DNA of 7,188 nt, taken from positions 1 through 7,188 of the forward strand of contig QMYD01000055.1 of NCBI GenBank assembly GCA_003662485.1, given 5' to 3'. The DNA comes from Candidatus Hecatellales archaeon (GTDB lineage Archaea; Thermoproteota; Bathyarchaeia; Hecatellales; Hecatellaceae). Positions 1-6,124 of the stretch are shown here, one piece after another. Both the position numbers and the translations under genes were made by a program. The notes beneath the pieces were generated by a model. The model was not told the DNA's origin. It made no database searches and saw only the letters and a list, made by a program, of their open reading frames with translations. The first letter of the stretch is position 1, and the number at the start of each line of letters is the position of its first letter.

Positions 1-2
1 AC

Positions 3-2255
3 CCTGAGGAGGCAGGCTGCTTCCTAGCCGGAAACAGGAAATTCAAGGTTTTGCAGGCTGAGGAGGATAGAAGCATTATGGCGAAGGTTGAAAGCCCAAG
101 CCCCAGCCGGGAGGACTTGGAGGCTGCTGAACGCTTCTCGCTTACGCCTGGAATGGTTGCAAGGCTTAGGAGGCTGGTGGAAGCCTGCAAACCCTACCAT
201 TCAACCCTAGTTTTCACCAACACGAGGGAGCATGCTGAAGCCTTAGCCTCAAACCTTAAGAGGCTTTACCCGGAGATGGCTGTGGAAGTCCACCACGGTT
301 CCCTCTCAAGGGAGGTGAGGGTTGAAGCTGAGGAGAAGCTGAAGCAGGGACTCCTAAAAGCCTTGGTCTGCACAAGCTCGCTAGAGCTTGGGATAGATGT
401 AGGCTTCGTCGACTTCGTCGTCCAGTATCATTCGCCCAGGCAGGCTGTGAGGCTTGCCCAGAGGCTTGGGAGAAGCGGCCATAGGGTTGGAGGCTTGGCT
501 AGAGGCCTCATCCTCGCAGGCTGGCCTGACGACATCCTTGAGGCTGGAGTTCTACTGCGGAGGGTTTTGGAAGGTAGGCTTGAAGCCTCAGCCATGCATC
601 GGAAGGCCTTAGACGTTTTAGCCCACCAGCTTGTTGGCTTAGCCCTAGACCTTGGGGGTAGGGTAAGCCTTGAAACAGCCTTAAAGGTTTTTAGGGAGGC
701 TGAGCCCTTTAGGGAGCTTTCAGCCGAAGACCTTTACATGGCTGCCAGCCAGCTTGAAGGTGAAGGCTTGGTAAGGCTTTACAATGGAGATGTTAGGGTT
801 AAGCCTCCAGAAGGCTATAGGTACTACTTTGAAAACCTTTCAACCATTCCTGAGGTTTCAAGCTTCCTCGTTGTGGACTACGCTGGGAGGAGGGTTGGAA
901 GCCTAGACCAGGAATTCGTTGTTAAGCGTGGGAAGCCTGGAAGCCAGTTCATTTTGAAGGGGTCAGTCTGGCAGGTGTTAAGGGTGGATGAGGAGAGGAG
1001 GCTTGTTGAGGTGGAGGCGGCTGAGCCAAGCCCCGCAGCCATACCAGCTTGGGAGGGTGAGGTTATCCCCGTACCATTTGAGGTTGCCCTCGAGGTTGGA
1101 AGGCTTAGGAGGCTGGTTTGGGAAGCCTTGAAGAGGGGTGGAGACCCCTATAAGCCTCTGGAAGGATACCCCCTAAGCTTGGAGGCAAAGGATAAGGTTT
1201 TATCAGCCCTGAGGGAGCAGGTGGAGGCAGGCTTCCCCATCCCCTCTGACAGGCTTATCCTCATCGAGCAGTTTGAAAACTATATTCTCGTCCACGCCTG
1301 CTTTGGGGATAGGGTGAACCGAACCCTAAGCCGCCTGCTTGCAGCCCTGGTTACAGCAAGGATGGGTGTGGAGGTCGCCGTCCAATCCGACCCCTACAGG
1401 CTGGCTCTAACCTCTCCGAGACCCCTCGACCCCTACGCCATAGCCAGGGAGCTTAAGGCTTTAAAGGCTGAGGAGGCTAAAAGCCTCTTGGAGGCTGTTC
1501 TCGACCAAACCGAGCTTTTCAGCTGGAGGCTCTGGAACAACGCCAAAAGGTTTGGAGTGGTGGGGAGGGAAGCCCAGTATAGGCTTAGGGAAATCCAGGT
1601 GCTCCAGAAAACGCTTAAGGGGACACCCGTCTACAGGGAAACCTTCAGAGAGCTCTTCCACGAAGACCTCGACCTCGAAAACCTTTGCAGGGTTTTAGCC
1701 TGGCTGGGTGAGGGAAGCCTTAGGGTGGAGGTAGTTGTTAAGGGTGAACCCTCACCCTTAGCCATACCGCTCCTAGACAAGATTGCACCCCACGACCTTT
1801 TGAGGCCAGCCCTTGAGAGAGGTGAAGCCCTAGAAATTCTTAAGGCGAGGATTGCCTCCAAAACTGTTCGCCTCCTCTGCGCCTACAAGGGGGACTGGGA
1901 AACCATTAGGAGGGTGGAAAACATTCCGGAGAGGCTGAAATGTCCTAGGTGTGGTTCAACCCTCATAGCTGTGCTAAACCCCCAAGACAGGGAAGCCTTA
2001 GAGGCGGCTAGGAAGAAGCTTTCTGGGAGGAAGCTTAGCAGGGAGGAGGAGAGGCTTTGGCTTAACGTTTGGAGGAGTGCAAGCCTCGTTCAAACCTACG
2101 GTAGGAGGGCGGTGGTGGTTCTGGCTGCGAGGGGTATTGGGCCCACCACAGCTGTCAGGCTGCTTAGAAGACCCTATAGGGGTGAGGATGACCTATACCA
2201 GGCTATCCTCCAAGCTGAAAGGGAATATTTGAGGACGAGGATTTTCTGGGATTAG
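3..2255 (+). CDS. Lhr-family ATP-dependent helicase, N-terminally cut by the window edge
   Basis: Superfamily 2 helicase of the Lhr group, which acts on DNA or RNA-DNA duplexes in archaeal repair or RNA metabolism. The frame is open from base 3, so the gene starts outside the window. The TTG at 51 is internal, not the start. Residues counted from that TTG: second RecA domain with motif IV (LVFTNTR, 53-59), HHGSLSRE (81-88), motif V (CTSSLELGIDVG, 107-118) and motif VI (QRLGRSGHR, 137-145). Next come a winged-helix-like stretch and the long C-terminal region typical of Lhr, with a CPRC pair at 631-634 and another Cys at 610, possibly metal binding. Walker A and the DExH box are missing only because of truncation. 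The remaining ~750 aa imply a protein of roughly 900-1000 aa. The end overlaps the convergent neighbour by 4 nt. The family call is firm; the Lhr1/Lhr2 subgroup is undecided. Confidence 0.93.
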   Translation, partial: PEEAGCFLAGNRKFKVLQAEEDRSIMAKVESPSPSREDLEAAERFSLTPGMVARLRRLVEACKPYHSTLVFTNTREHAEALASNLKRLYPEMAVEVHHGSLSREVRVEAEEKLKQGLLKALVCTSSLELGIDVGFVDFVVQYHSPRQAVRLAQRLGRSGHRVGGLARGLILAGWPDDILEAGVLLRRVLEGRLEASAMHRKALDVLAHQLVGLALDLGGRVSLETALKVFREAEPFRELSAEDLYMAASQLEGEGLVRLYNGDVRVKPPEGYRYYFENLSTIPEVSSFLVVDYAGRRVGSLDQEFVVKRGKPGSQFILKGSVWQVLRVDEERRLVEVEAAEPSPAAIPAWEGEVIPVPFEVALEVGRLRRLVWEALKRGGDPYKPLEGYPLSLEAKDKVLSALREQVEAGFPIPSDRLILIEQFENYILVHACFGDRVNRTLSRLLAALVTARMGVEVAVQSDPYRLALTSPRPLDPYAIARELKALKAEEAKSLLEAVLDQTELFSWRLWNNAKRFGVVGREAQYRLREIQVLQKTLKGTPVYRETFRELFHEDLDLENLCRVLAWLGEGSLRVEVVVKGEPSPLAIPLLDKIAPHDLLRPALERGEALEILKARIASKTVRLLCAYKGDWETIRRVENIPERLKCPRCGSTLIAVLNPQDREALEAARKKLSGRKLSREEERLWLNVWRSASLVQTYGRRAVVVLAARGIGPTTAVRLLRRPYRGEDDLYQAILQAEREYLRTRIFWD

Positions 2256-3079
2256 CCCTCCTCGGTTAGGTGGAATTCGCAGTGGGGGGCGCTCCTCCCA
2301 GCGCATTTAACCTCCACAGCCTTAAACCTCACCCCGTAAAGGTTAGTGAAAAAGCCTGCGAGAATGCCTCTGAAGAGGTCGCAGCCCACTTCCAGGTCTA
2401 AGTCCTTCCTGGCTAGGGCCTCCCAGAGCTCCCTAACCCTAACCAAAGCTTTAATCCTGTCTTCCTCAGAGATTTCAACTTTCTCAGGAATCTGCCAGCC
2501 AGCCGACATACTGTATATCAGGAAAACCTCTATAATCTTCCTTGGAGGAAGCTCTATCCCACCGCTTGCGGCTGTAAGCATCCTTTTGAAATGGCTAGCC
2601 AAGGCGTCTCCAAAGTCGAAGCCCAGCTTGTAAAGGATGAAGCTAGCCCCCGTGCCAAAAACCCTGTAGAGCTCTGTTAAAACCTTGGAGAGCATTTCAG
2701 CGCTGAAGATAATCATTCGAACCCCTCCACGACTCGTCATGGGGAAGTGGAGGACGTCTACGATAACATCCTGCTCGGGGCCAGCCCACTTCACGGAAAC
2801 CACTTCAGGCAGCTTCCTGAAAGAGTCTAGGAAGCCCTCAAGATTCTCCACTTGACTCACATCTATGAAGAAAACCCATTCAAAGCCTTCGGGTAGAAGC
2901 TGCTTGTAGGCTCTCAGAACACTAACCTTTTGGGCTGCGAGCATATCTACAAGCTTGTGGTGGAAGCCTGCACTCTCATAGGCGTAGGCTGCAGGCTTCC
3001 CCGTAATGGATAGGATGAAAAGCTTCCTTCCAGGTTCAACCACTATGAAGGGAAACTCCTTTGGCTTAAGTTCTTCCAA
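2252..3079 (-). CDS. ACT-like + V4R domain protein (putative ligand-sensing regulator)
   Basis: 275-aa cytosolic protein with two recognisable parts. Residues about 20-100 have an ACT-like pattern (FILSITGKPAA, a helix, then WVFFIDVS and VVSVKW strands). Residues about 125-271 resemble a V4R (4-vinyl-reductase/XylR-N-like) domain: the C-terminal signature includes CDLFRGILAGFF (233-244), E256-x-x-C259 and C267 in the AGRSAPHCEF segment. V4R domains bind small hydrophobic ligands or metals in regulators and enzymes. ACT domains usually bind amino acids. No DNA-binding domain is visible, so a sensor or adaptor role is inference. The start is TTG, supported by GGAGG (3090-3094) 10 nt upstream and an N-terminus running MEELKPKEF. 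The TAA stop overlaps the end of the helicase gene by 4 nt in a tail-to-tail arrangement. Ligand and target are unknown. Confidence 0.8.
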   Translation of the reverse strand: MEELKPKEFPFIVVEPGRKLFILSITGKPAAYAYESAGFHHKLVDMLAAQKVSVLRAYKQLLPEGFEWVFFIDVSQVENLEGFLDSFRKLPEVVSVKWAGPEQDVIVDVLHFPMTSRGGVRMIIFSAEMLSKVLTELYRVFGTGASFILYKLGFDFGDALASHFKRMLTAASGGIELPPRKIIEVFLIYSMSAGWQIPEKVEISEEDRIKALVRVRELWEALARKDLDLEVGCDLFRGILAGFFTNLYGVRFKAVEVKCAGRSAPHCEFHLTEEG

Positions 3080-3089
3080 AGAAGGCTTT

Positions 3090-3133
3090 CCTCCAACCCT
3101 TATAGAAGGCTTCCCCAGAAAACCTTATTAAGG
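3090..3133 (-). promoter_or_regulatory. Promoter and SD of the ACT/V4R gene
   Basis: Read on the minus strand, CTTAATAAGG (around 3132-3123) is an AT-rich TATA-like box. A start about 25 nt downstream (near 3100) would give a ~20-nt 5' UTR containing the SD GGAGG at 3094-3090, 10 nt before the TTG start. The transcription start is inferred. Confidence 0.5.
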
Positions 3134-3179
3134 ATTCCTTAGTTTTCGGAAGAGTTCAACCCTACCTTATTCATGTTCA

Positions 3180-3241
3180 AGGCTTAAGGTTAGGCTTAAA
3201 TGGTTGAAGGCTCTCATCCATATTCTTGGTGGGTTTAAGCC
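3180..3241 (+). promoter_or_regulatory. pyrB promoter region with repeated AGGCTTAA
   Basis: CTTAAATG (3195-3202) is the best TATA-like box, placing transcription initiation near 3220-3225. An SD-like GGTGGG (3228-3233) sits 8 nt before the TTG start. The octamer AGGCTTAA occurs at 3180-3187 and 3192-3199 (12-bp spacing), and its inverted copy TTAAGCCT at 3235-3242 touches the start codon. These could form an operator overlapping the promoter, but AGGCTT is abundant throughout the window, so an operator role is only suggested. Confidence 0.4.
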
Positions 3242-4165
3242 TTGGAGTTTAAGGGTAGGGACATTATTTCAATCAGGGACTTCACCAGGGAGGAAATAGA
3301 CTACATTTTGAGGACGGCTGAGCGAATAGAGCGAATGGAGGCTTCAGGAGAACCCTTAAACCTCTTAAGTGGGAAATTTCTCGGAATAATCTTTTTTGAG
3401 CCCTCCACGAGGACGAGGCTGAGCTTTGAGGCTGCTATGAAGCGGATGGGGGGCGGCGTAATAGGCTTTGGAGAGCCTGAAATGAGCTCGGTGAAGAAGG
3501 GAGAAACCCTCGCCGACACCATTAGGGTGGTGGAAAACTACGTGGATGCCTTGGTTTTGAGGCATCCCATGGAGGGCTCAGCGAGGCTAGCTGCAGACTT
3601 CGCCAGGATCCCCGTGATTAACGCTGGCTCTGGGGCTGAGGAGCATCCAACCCAAGCCCTCCTCGACCTCTACACCATTCACAAGGAGAAGGGCCGCATC
3701 GACGGGCTTGAAATAGGCGTTCTAGGCGACCTCCGCTATGGGAGAACTGTGCACTCCCTAGCATACGCCCTCGCCAACTACGAGGTAACCCTACACCTCA
3801 TCTCCCCGCCAGAACTTCGAATGCGGAGGGAGGTCCTCCTAGACATAGAGGGCAAAATCAGGGTGGAACAGGCTGAAAGAGTTGAAGAGGTAATCCCAAG
3901 GCTGGATGTCCTCTACGTGACGAGAATCCAGAAGGAGCGCTTCCCAGATCCAGCTGAATATGAGAGGGTTAGGGGGGCCTATAAGGTTGATGGGGGACTC
4001 TTAGCCAAGGCTAAGCCCGACCTCATCGTTATGCATCCTCTGCCAAGGGTGGATGAGATAGCGCCTGAGGTTGATCAAACACCCCATGCTGTATACTTCA
4101 GGCAGGTGCGCTACGGCCTCATCACTAGGATGGCTCTCCTAGGCCTCGTAATGGGAGCTCTCTAA
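3242..4165 (+). CDS. pyrB: Aspartate carbamoyltransferase, catalytic subunit
   Basis: Second step of de novo pyrimidine synthesis: carbamoyl phosphate + L-aspartate to N-carbamoyl-L-aspartate, in the cytosol as a trimer. At 307 aa the length is normal. The carbamoyl-phosphate domain carries FFEPSTRTRLSFEAAM (51-66, STRTR at 55-59), the K85/K86 loop, RHP (107-109) and HPTQALLDLYT (135-145). The aspartate domain carries GDLRYGRTVHSL (162-173), R228 in VTRIQKERF and HPLPRVDEI (265-273). All the main catalytic and binding residues appear intact. The TTG start is well supported: an in-frame TAA lies 6 nt upstream (3236-3238), and KGRDIISIRDF near the N-terminus matches archaeal PyrB starts. The partner gene pyrI, commonly next to archaeal pyrB, is not here. 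Confidence 0.97.
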   Translation: MEFKGRDIISIRDFTREEIDYILRTAERIERMEASGEPLNLLSGKFLGIIFFEPSTRTRLSFEAAMKRMGGGVIGFGEPEMSSVKKGETLADTIRVVENYVDALVLRHPMEGSARLAADFARIPVINAGSGAEEHPTQALLDLYTIHKEKGRIDGLEIGVLGDLRYGRTVHSLAYALANYEVTLHLISPPELRMRREVLLDIEGKIRVEQAERVEEVIPRLDVLYVTRIQKERFPDPAEYERVRGAYKVDGGLLAKAKPDLIVMHPLPRVDEIAPEVDQTPHAVYFRQVRYGLITRMALLGLVMGAL

Positions 4166-4187
4166 GCCTGTTTTCGGGGGGTTAAAC

Positions 4188-4385
4188 GTGGAAGCCTCCA
4201 CGGTTAGGCTTAGAAGGCGGATTATAAGGGTTAGGTGGAGGTGTAAGCGTAAGGGGGTGATTAAGGCTAAACGCTACCTCCGATGGTGGCTTCAAATCCC
4301 AGCCAGCGTAGACGTTTCAGACCTAATTGGACTGCCGCTAAAAGCCTATAGGGATGGGAGGAAAATCATTTTCGAGCCCGCCTAA
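4188..4385 (+). CDS. Small, very basic hypothetical protein downstream of pyrB (weakly AbrB-like C-terminus)
   Basis: 65-aa protein starting at GTG, 22 nt after the pyrB stop and preceded by a G-run (4176-4181), so probably co-transcribed with pyrB. The N-terminal half (3-32) is extremely rich in Arg and Lys (for example RLRRRIIRVRWRCKRK), suggesting nucleic-acid contact. The C-terminal half, LQIPASVDVSDLIGLPLKAYRDG followed by KIIFEPA in two short blocks, recalls the strand pattern of SpoVT/AbrB swapped-hairpin domains (an IP step, a LxGLPL turn, a final I-x-x-EP). That resemblance is by eye and weak. It is not PyrI: it is far too short and lacks the zinc cysteines. It is the last gene before a ~370-nt stretch without a conventional gene, so it could be host or the first gene of the adjacent element. 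Function unknown. Confidence 0.6.
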   Translation: MEASTVRLRRRIIRVRWRCKRKGVIKAKRYLRWWLQIPASVDVSDLIGLPLKAYRDGRKIIFEPA

Positions 4386-4477
4386 ACTCCTATTTGGACC
4401 CAAGGAAGCCAAGCCAACCCCTAACCAGAAACCCAAAACCCTATAGGGAAGATTTTCCAAGTTTATGGCATCTAGCC

Positions 4478-4485
4478 TTTATAAG
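4478..4485 (+). promoter_or_regulatory. TATA box for the structured leader and virus-like operon
   Basis: TTTATAAG, the best match to an archaeal TATA box in the window. A start ~25 nt downstream falls at about 4503-4510, at the hairpin 4501-4518 and upstream of the folded region. The next protein start is at 4758, so the implied 5' leader is ~250 nt, unusually long for an archaeon. No clear purine-rich BRE precedes it. Confidence 0.5.
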
Positions 4486-4500
4486 CCAGCCAGCTACCCC

Positions 4501-4518
4501 CTCCCCTTCAAAGGGGAG
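4501..4518 (+). repeat. Perfect hairpin near the expected transcript 5' end
   Basis: CTCCCCT (4501-4507) pairs with AGGGGAG (4512-4518) across a 4-nt loop. It lies about 25 nt after the TATA box. It could cap the transcript or be an operator-like inverted repeat. No T-tract follows directly, so it is not an obvious terminator for the pyrB operon. Confidence 0.45.
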
Positions 4519-4557
4519 ATTTAGAGTTTCTTGGGGGCCAAAGGGGGAAAATCCGGG

Positions 4558-4665
4558 GTGAAGTTTTTCCTTCCCAGTGTTGAAAAGGCTAATCAGGCTT
4601 GGAGTGGAAGCCTACTAAGGCCCCTCCGGAAGGCCGCTGGAAACCGCCCCTTTAAGGGCGGCTGA
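4558..4665 (+). CDS. Possible 35-aa leader peptide or remnant ORF within the structured leader
   Basis: A short frame starts at GTG with MKFFLPSVEKANQAW and stops at TGA (4663-4665). A G-run (4543-4547) lies 10 nt upstream. The N-terminal residues look protein-like, but the C-terminal part runs through the GC-rich P1 and P2 strands (LRPLRKAAGNRPFKGG) and looks less so. The stop codon falls just before the 5' strand of P3 (4667), so a ribosome finishing here would disturb P1, P2 and P3. It could be a leader peptide, the broken start of an old gene, or chance. Confidence 0.25.
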   Translation: MKFFLPSVEKANQAWSGSLLRPLRKAAGNRPFKGG

Positions 4666-4745
4666 TGGGGCGGCCTCGCTGAAGCCTCCCTTCTAAGCCG
4701 AGCCTCCAACCCCTCTCCCCCGGCGAGGCCGCCCCCTGGAGGGGT

Positions 4746-4750
4746 GGAGG
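4746..4750 (+). promoter_or_regulatory. SD deciding the TTG start at 4758
   Basis: GGAGG followed by T, 7 nt before TTG at 4758. It is the strongest SD in this operon and the reason for choosing this weak start codon. In the proposed fold it lies between helices P1 and P0, with the start codon buried in P0. Confidence 0.6.
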
Positions 4751-4757
4751 TCCCCCT

Positions 4758-4988
4758 TTGGGAAGCCATAGGAGGCTTTTCCGAAGGTTCCTCCTCAGAG
4801 AGCTTGCCAAAGCCTTTAGGGAGGCCTTCAGAGACCGGGAAAAAGCGGAGCTCGTGGCCAGGGGAGACTACCCCTTCCTAAACGTTAGGAGGGGGGAGGT
4901 TTTAACCGCCCCAAGATACGTTAACCCAAGCCTGGAAAGAGCGCTGGAAATGGGAGCCAGCAGAGGTGGGAGGAAAAGGGAAGGCTGA
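4758..4988 (+). CDS. Small hypothetical protein, first gene of the virus-like operon
   Basis: 76 aa, not recognised. The N-terminal half is a highly charged, probably helical segment (HRRLFRRFLLRELAKAFREA and on to about residue 37). It is followed by GDYPFLNVRRGEVLTAPRYV (36-55) and a short helix with a basic tail, GASRGGRKREG. There is no signal peptide or membrane segment. The strong positive charge suggests nucleic-acid binding, which is inference only. The TTG start is chosen because of the perfect SD at 4746-4750; the frame is open upstream to the TGA at 4680 but offers no other start codon there. The gene overlaps the methyltransferase start by 23 nt, indicating translational coupling. 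Small basic proteins at the head of archaeal virus operons are often transcription factors or terminase accessories, but nothing here shows either. Confidence 0.6.
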   Translation: MGSHRRLFRRFLLRELAKAFREAFRDREKAELVARGDYPFLNVRRGEVLTAPRYVNPSLERALEMGASRGGRKREG

Positions 4989-5787
4989 AACTAGGTGGAG
5001 GCTTCCGAGGAGGCTCTTCGAGGGACCCTCCTATGAGGCTGCCAGCGGAAGGCTAAGCGTTGAAGCCGACAGGGAGAAAATAAGCTTCCGCCTCCAAGTC
5101 TTCGAGGCTACAGGCCCCCACAAAACCGTTTTAGACCTCTACGCTGGCAAGGGCTACCTAGCCTGGCTCTACGCAAAGGGCTGCGAAAAACTAATCTGCG
5201 TGGAGAAGAACCCCAAGTATTTCAGGGTGCTCCAGCGAAACCTCTCCGAATACGGTGGTAAAGTAGCCCTATACTGCATGGACAATCTTAAATGGCTTGA
5301 ATGCTGCCTAAACGTGGAGGAGCCCATAACCTTCGTAGACTTCGACGCCTACGGGACACCCGCCCTCCAAATTCAAAGATTCTTCGCCAAGTATCCTGTG
5401 AGGAGGCTGATGGTAGCCTGCCTAACCGACGGCCTAATCTTCAACCTAAGACGGATGAGCAACGCAGACCTGAGAAGACTTTACCTCCAAGACTTCTACC
5501 TAGACGGGCTGGCTGGAAAGCCTGGGGAGCCCAAAAGCATTCAAGAGCTTGGCGAATACGTTTTCCGCATTCAGTCTGGCCTCCTAGACGTGCTTGCCAT
5601 GCGGTTTGGCTTCCAAGCCTACCCCCTATACTTCAAGGTGAATAAGCGCTGCACAGCCTCCTATTCAGCCTACCTCCTGCTCCCCAAACTGGTTGGAGCC
5701 GCAGACTTCAAACGCTACGTAGGGTTAAGGGTGGCAAAGTATGGGAGGCGAATATCCACCGAGGAGGGTTCTGGAAACCCTAGCTAG
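4966..5787 (+). CDS. Class I SAM-dependent methyltransferase with Trm1-like motif IV
   Basis: 273-aa Rossmann-fold methyltransferase. Motif I is VLDLYAGKGYLAWL (55-68). The ribose-binding acidic residue at the end of strand 2 is E80 (CVEKNP, 78-83). Motif III is near MDNLKWL (105-111). Motif IV is FVDFDAYGTPALQI (123-136). The D-x-D-x-x-G-S/T-P form of motif IV recalls the DPFGSP motif of Trm1-type tRNA guanine-N2 methyltransferases, not the DPPY/NPPY of DNA adenine or N4-cytosine enzymes. An RNA guanine substrate is therefore likelier than restriction-type DNA methylation, but this is inference. The first 50 residues (WRLPRRLFEGPSYEAASGRL) may be a substrate-binding extension; the typical Trm1 C-terminal zinc domain is absent. 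The start is GTG inside the preceding gene (23-nt overlap). The 3' end overlaps the next gene by 47 nt. Confidence 0.75.
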   Translation: MGGKGKAETRWRLPRRLFEGPSYEAASGRLSVEADREKISFRLQVFEATGPHKTVLDLYAGKGYLAWLYAKGCEKLICVEKNPKYFRVLQRNLSEYGGKVALYCMDNLKWLECCLNVEEPITFVDFDAYGTPALQIQRFFAKYPVRRLMVACLTDGLIFNLRRMSNADLRRLYLQDFYLDGLAGKPGEPKSIQELGEYVFRIQSGLLDVLAMRFGFQAYPLYFKVNKRCTASYSAYLLLPKLVGAADFKRYVGLRVAKYGRRISTEEGSGNPS

Positions 5788-6124
5788 GCTAACCCAAGAA
5801 CACTTCATAGAGGTTCAGTGGGATGACGCCTGCGAGATGAGGGATGTATCCATAGACGACATAGAAGAAAACTATAAGACGACGATAACGGTTTCAGGCT
5901 GGTTCTACGGGCTTAGGGACAGCTACCTCATCCTCATCAACGAGAAGTCGTATTACGGCTATAGGGTGCTCGCCATCCCCATAGGAACCATAACCAAGAT
6001 TAGAATTCTAACGAGGAGGCCGAAAAAGAAGGTGCTTCGAATCCTCAAGCGGGAGGGAGCCATCCCCGTAAAGGTGGTCCACATCTATGTTAAGTCGAAG
6101 GAAGCTTCCCAGGTTAACTTTTAA
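5741..6124 (+). CDS. Small beta-barrel (Sm-like) protein resembling phage accessory proteins
   Basis: 127 aa. The central part has the layout of a widespread phage/provirus family of small barrel proteins: an early W-D-D/A step (VQWDDA, 25-30), a strand ending in a GW/GF turn (TITVSGWFYGL, 48-58), a strand SYLILIN (61-67), then the IP-x-G-x-I-x-K-I segment (AIPIGTITKIRIL, 78-90). The tail is basic (TRRPKKKVLRILKR, 91-104) and ends in a strand-like KVVHIYVK. Similar proteins are often encoded near the terminase genes of tailed phages; their role is unknown. The ATG is preceded by GGGTGG (5729-5734) at 6 nt. The gene overlaps its upstream neighbour by 47 nt and its downstream neighbour by 38 nt. 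The family call rests on pattern memory, so confidence is moderate; the gene itself is very likely real. Confidence 0.6.
   Translation: MGGEYPPRRVLETLARLTQEHFIEVQWDDACEMRDVSIDDIEENYKTTITVSGWFYGLRDSYLILINEKSYYGYRVLAIPIGTITKIRILTRRPKKKVLRILKREGAIPVKVVHIYVKSKEASQVNF

Larger units (their letters stand above)
4538..4761 (+). ncRNA. Structured RNA of unrecognised family: probable cis-regulatory 5' leader
   Basis: Together with the 150 nt before it, this fills the gap 4386-4757. The helices nest without conflict. P0: 4538-4548 with 4751-4761, 11 bp perfect. A small hairpin: 4595-4600 with 4608-4613. P1: 4620-4627 with 4738-4745, 8 bp including one G-U. P2: 4644-4649 with 4656-4661. P3: 4667-4679 with 4723-4735, 13 bp perfect and very GC-rich. 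P0 covers the TTG start (4758-4760). The SD GGAGG (4746-4750) is exactly the unpaired segment between P1 and P0. A competing helix (4631-4638 with 4669-4676) would break P3, and CCTCCA in the P3 loop (4703-4708) can pair with the SD region (4745-4750). This supports a translational switch; a stand-alone ncRNA or a viral pac/origin element are alternatives. I saw no tRNA, SRP or RNase P signatures that hold up. Pairings were found by eye, without energy calculation. Confidence 0.5.

Noticed and set aside
51..53. TTG as the start of the helicase gene
   Set aside because: The frame is open to the window edge with helicase-like sequence upstream (GCFLAGNRKFKV), and the first RecA domain with Walker A must lie before it.
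2346..2633. + strand 95-codon open frame
   Set aside because: It lies antisense to the V4R protein gene, is Ser/Lys-rich low-complexity sequence, and has no coherent domain.
4281..4302. TTCAAAT at 4291-4297 resembling a tRNA T-loop (possible tRNA or att fragment)
   Set aside because: The flanking bases do not form a 5-bp T-stem, no other tRNA arms are nearby, and the stretch is inside the 65-aa reading frame.
4543..4558. GGGGGAAAATCCGGGG resembling the RNase P RNA conserved region I
   Set aside because: The match is imperfect and no partner ACAGAA-type conserved region V or other RNase P core segments follow at a suitable distance.
4621..4637. CCGGAAGG resembling the SRP RNA helix 8 tetraloop
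   Set aside because: The conserved AGCA-type internal loop that should follow is missing, and the bases are better explained by P1.
5301..5645. + strand 114-codon frame inside the methyltransferase gene
   Set aside because: It is an Arg/Pro-rich shadow frame; the methyltransferase motifs lie in the other frame over the same bases.
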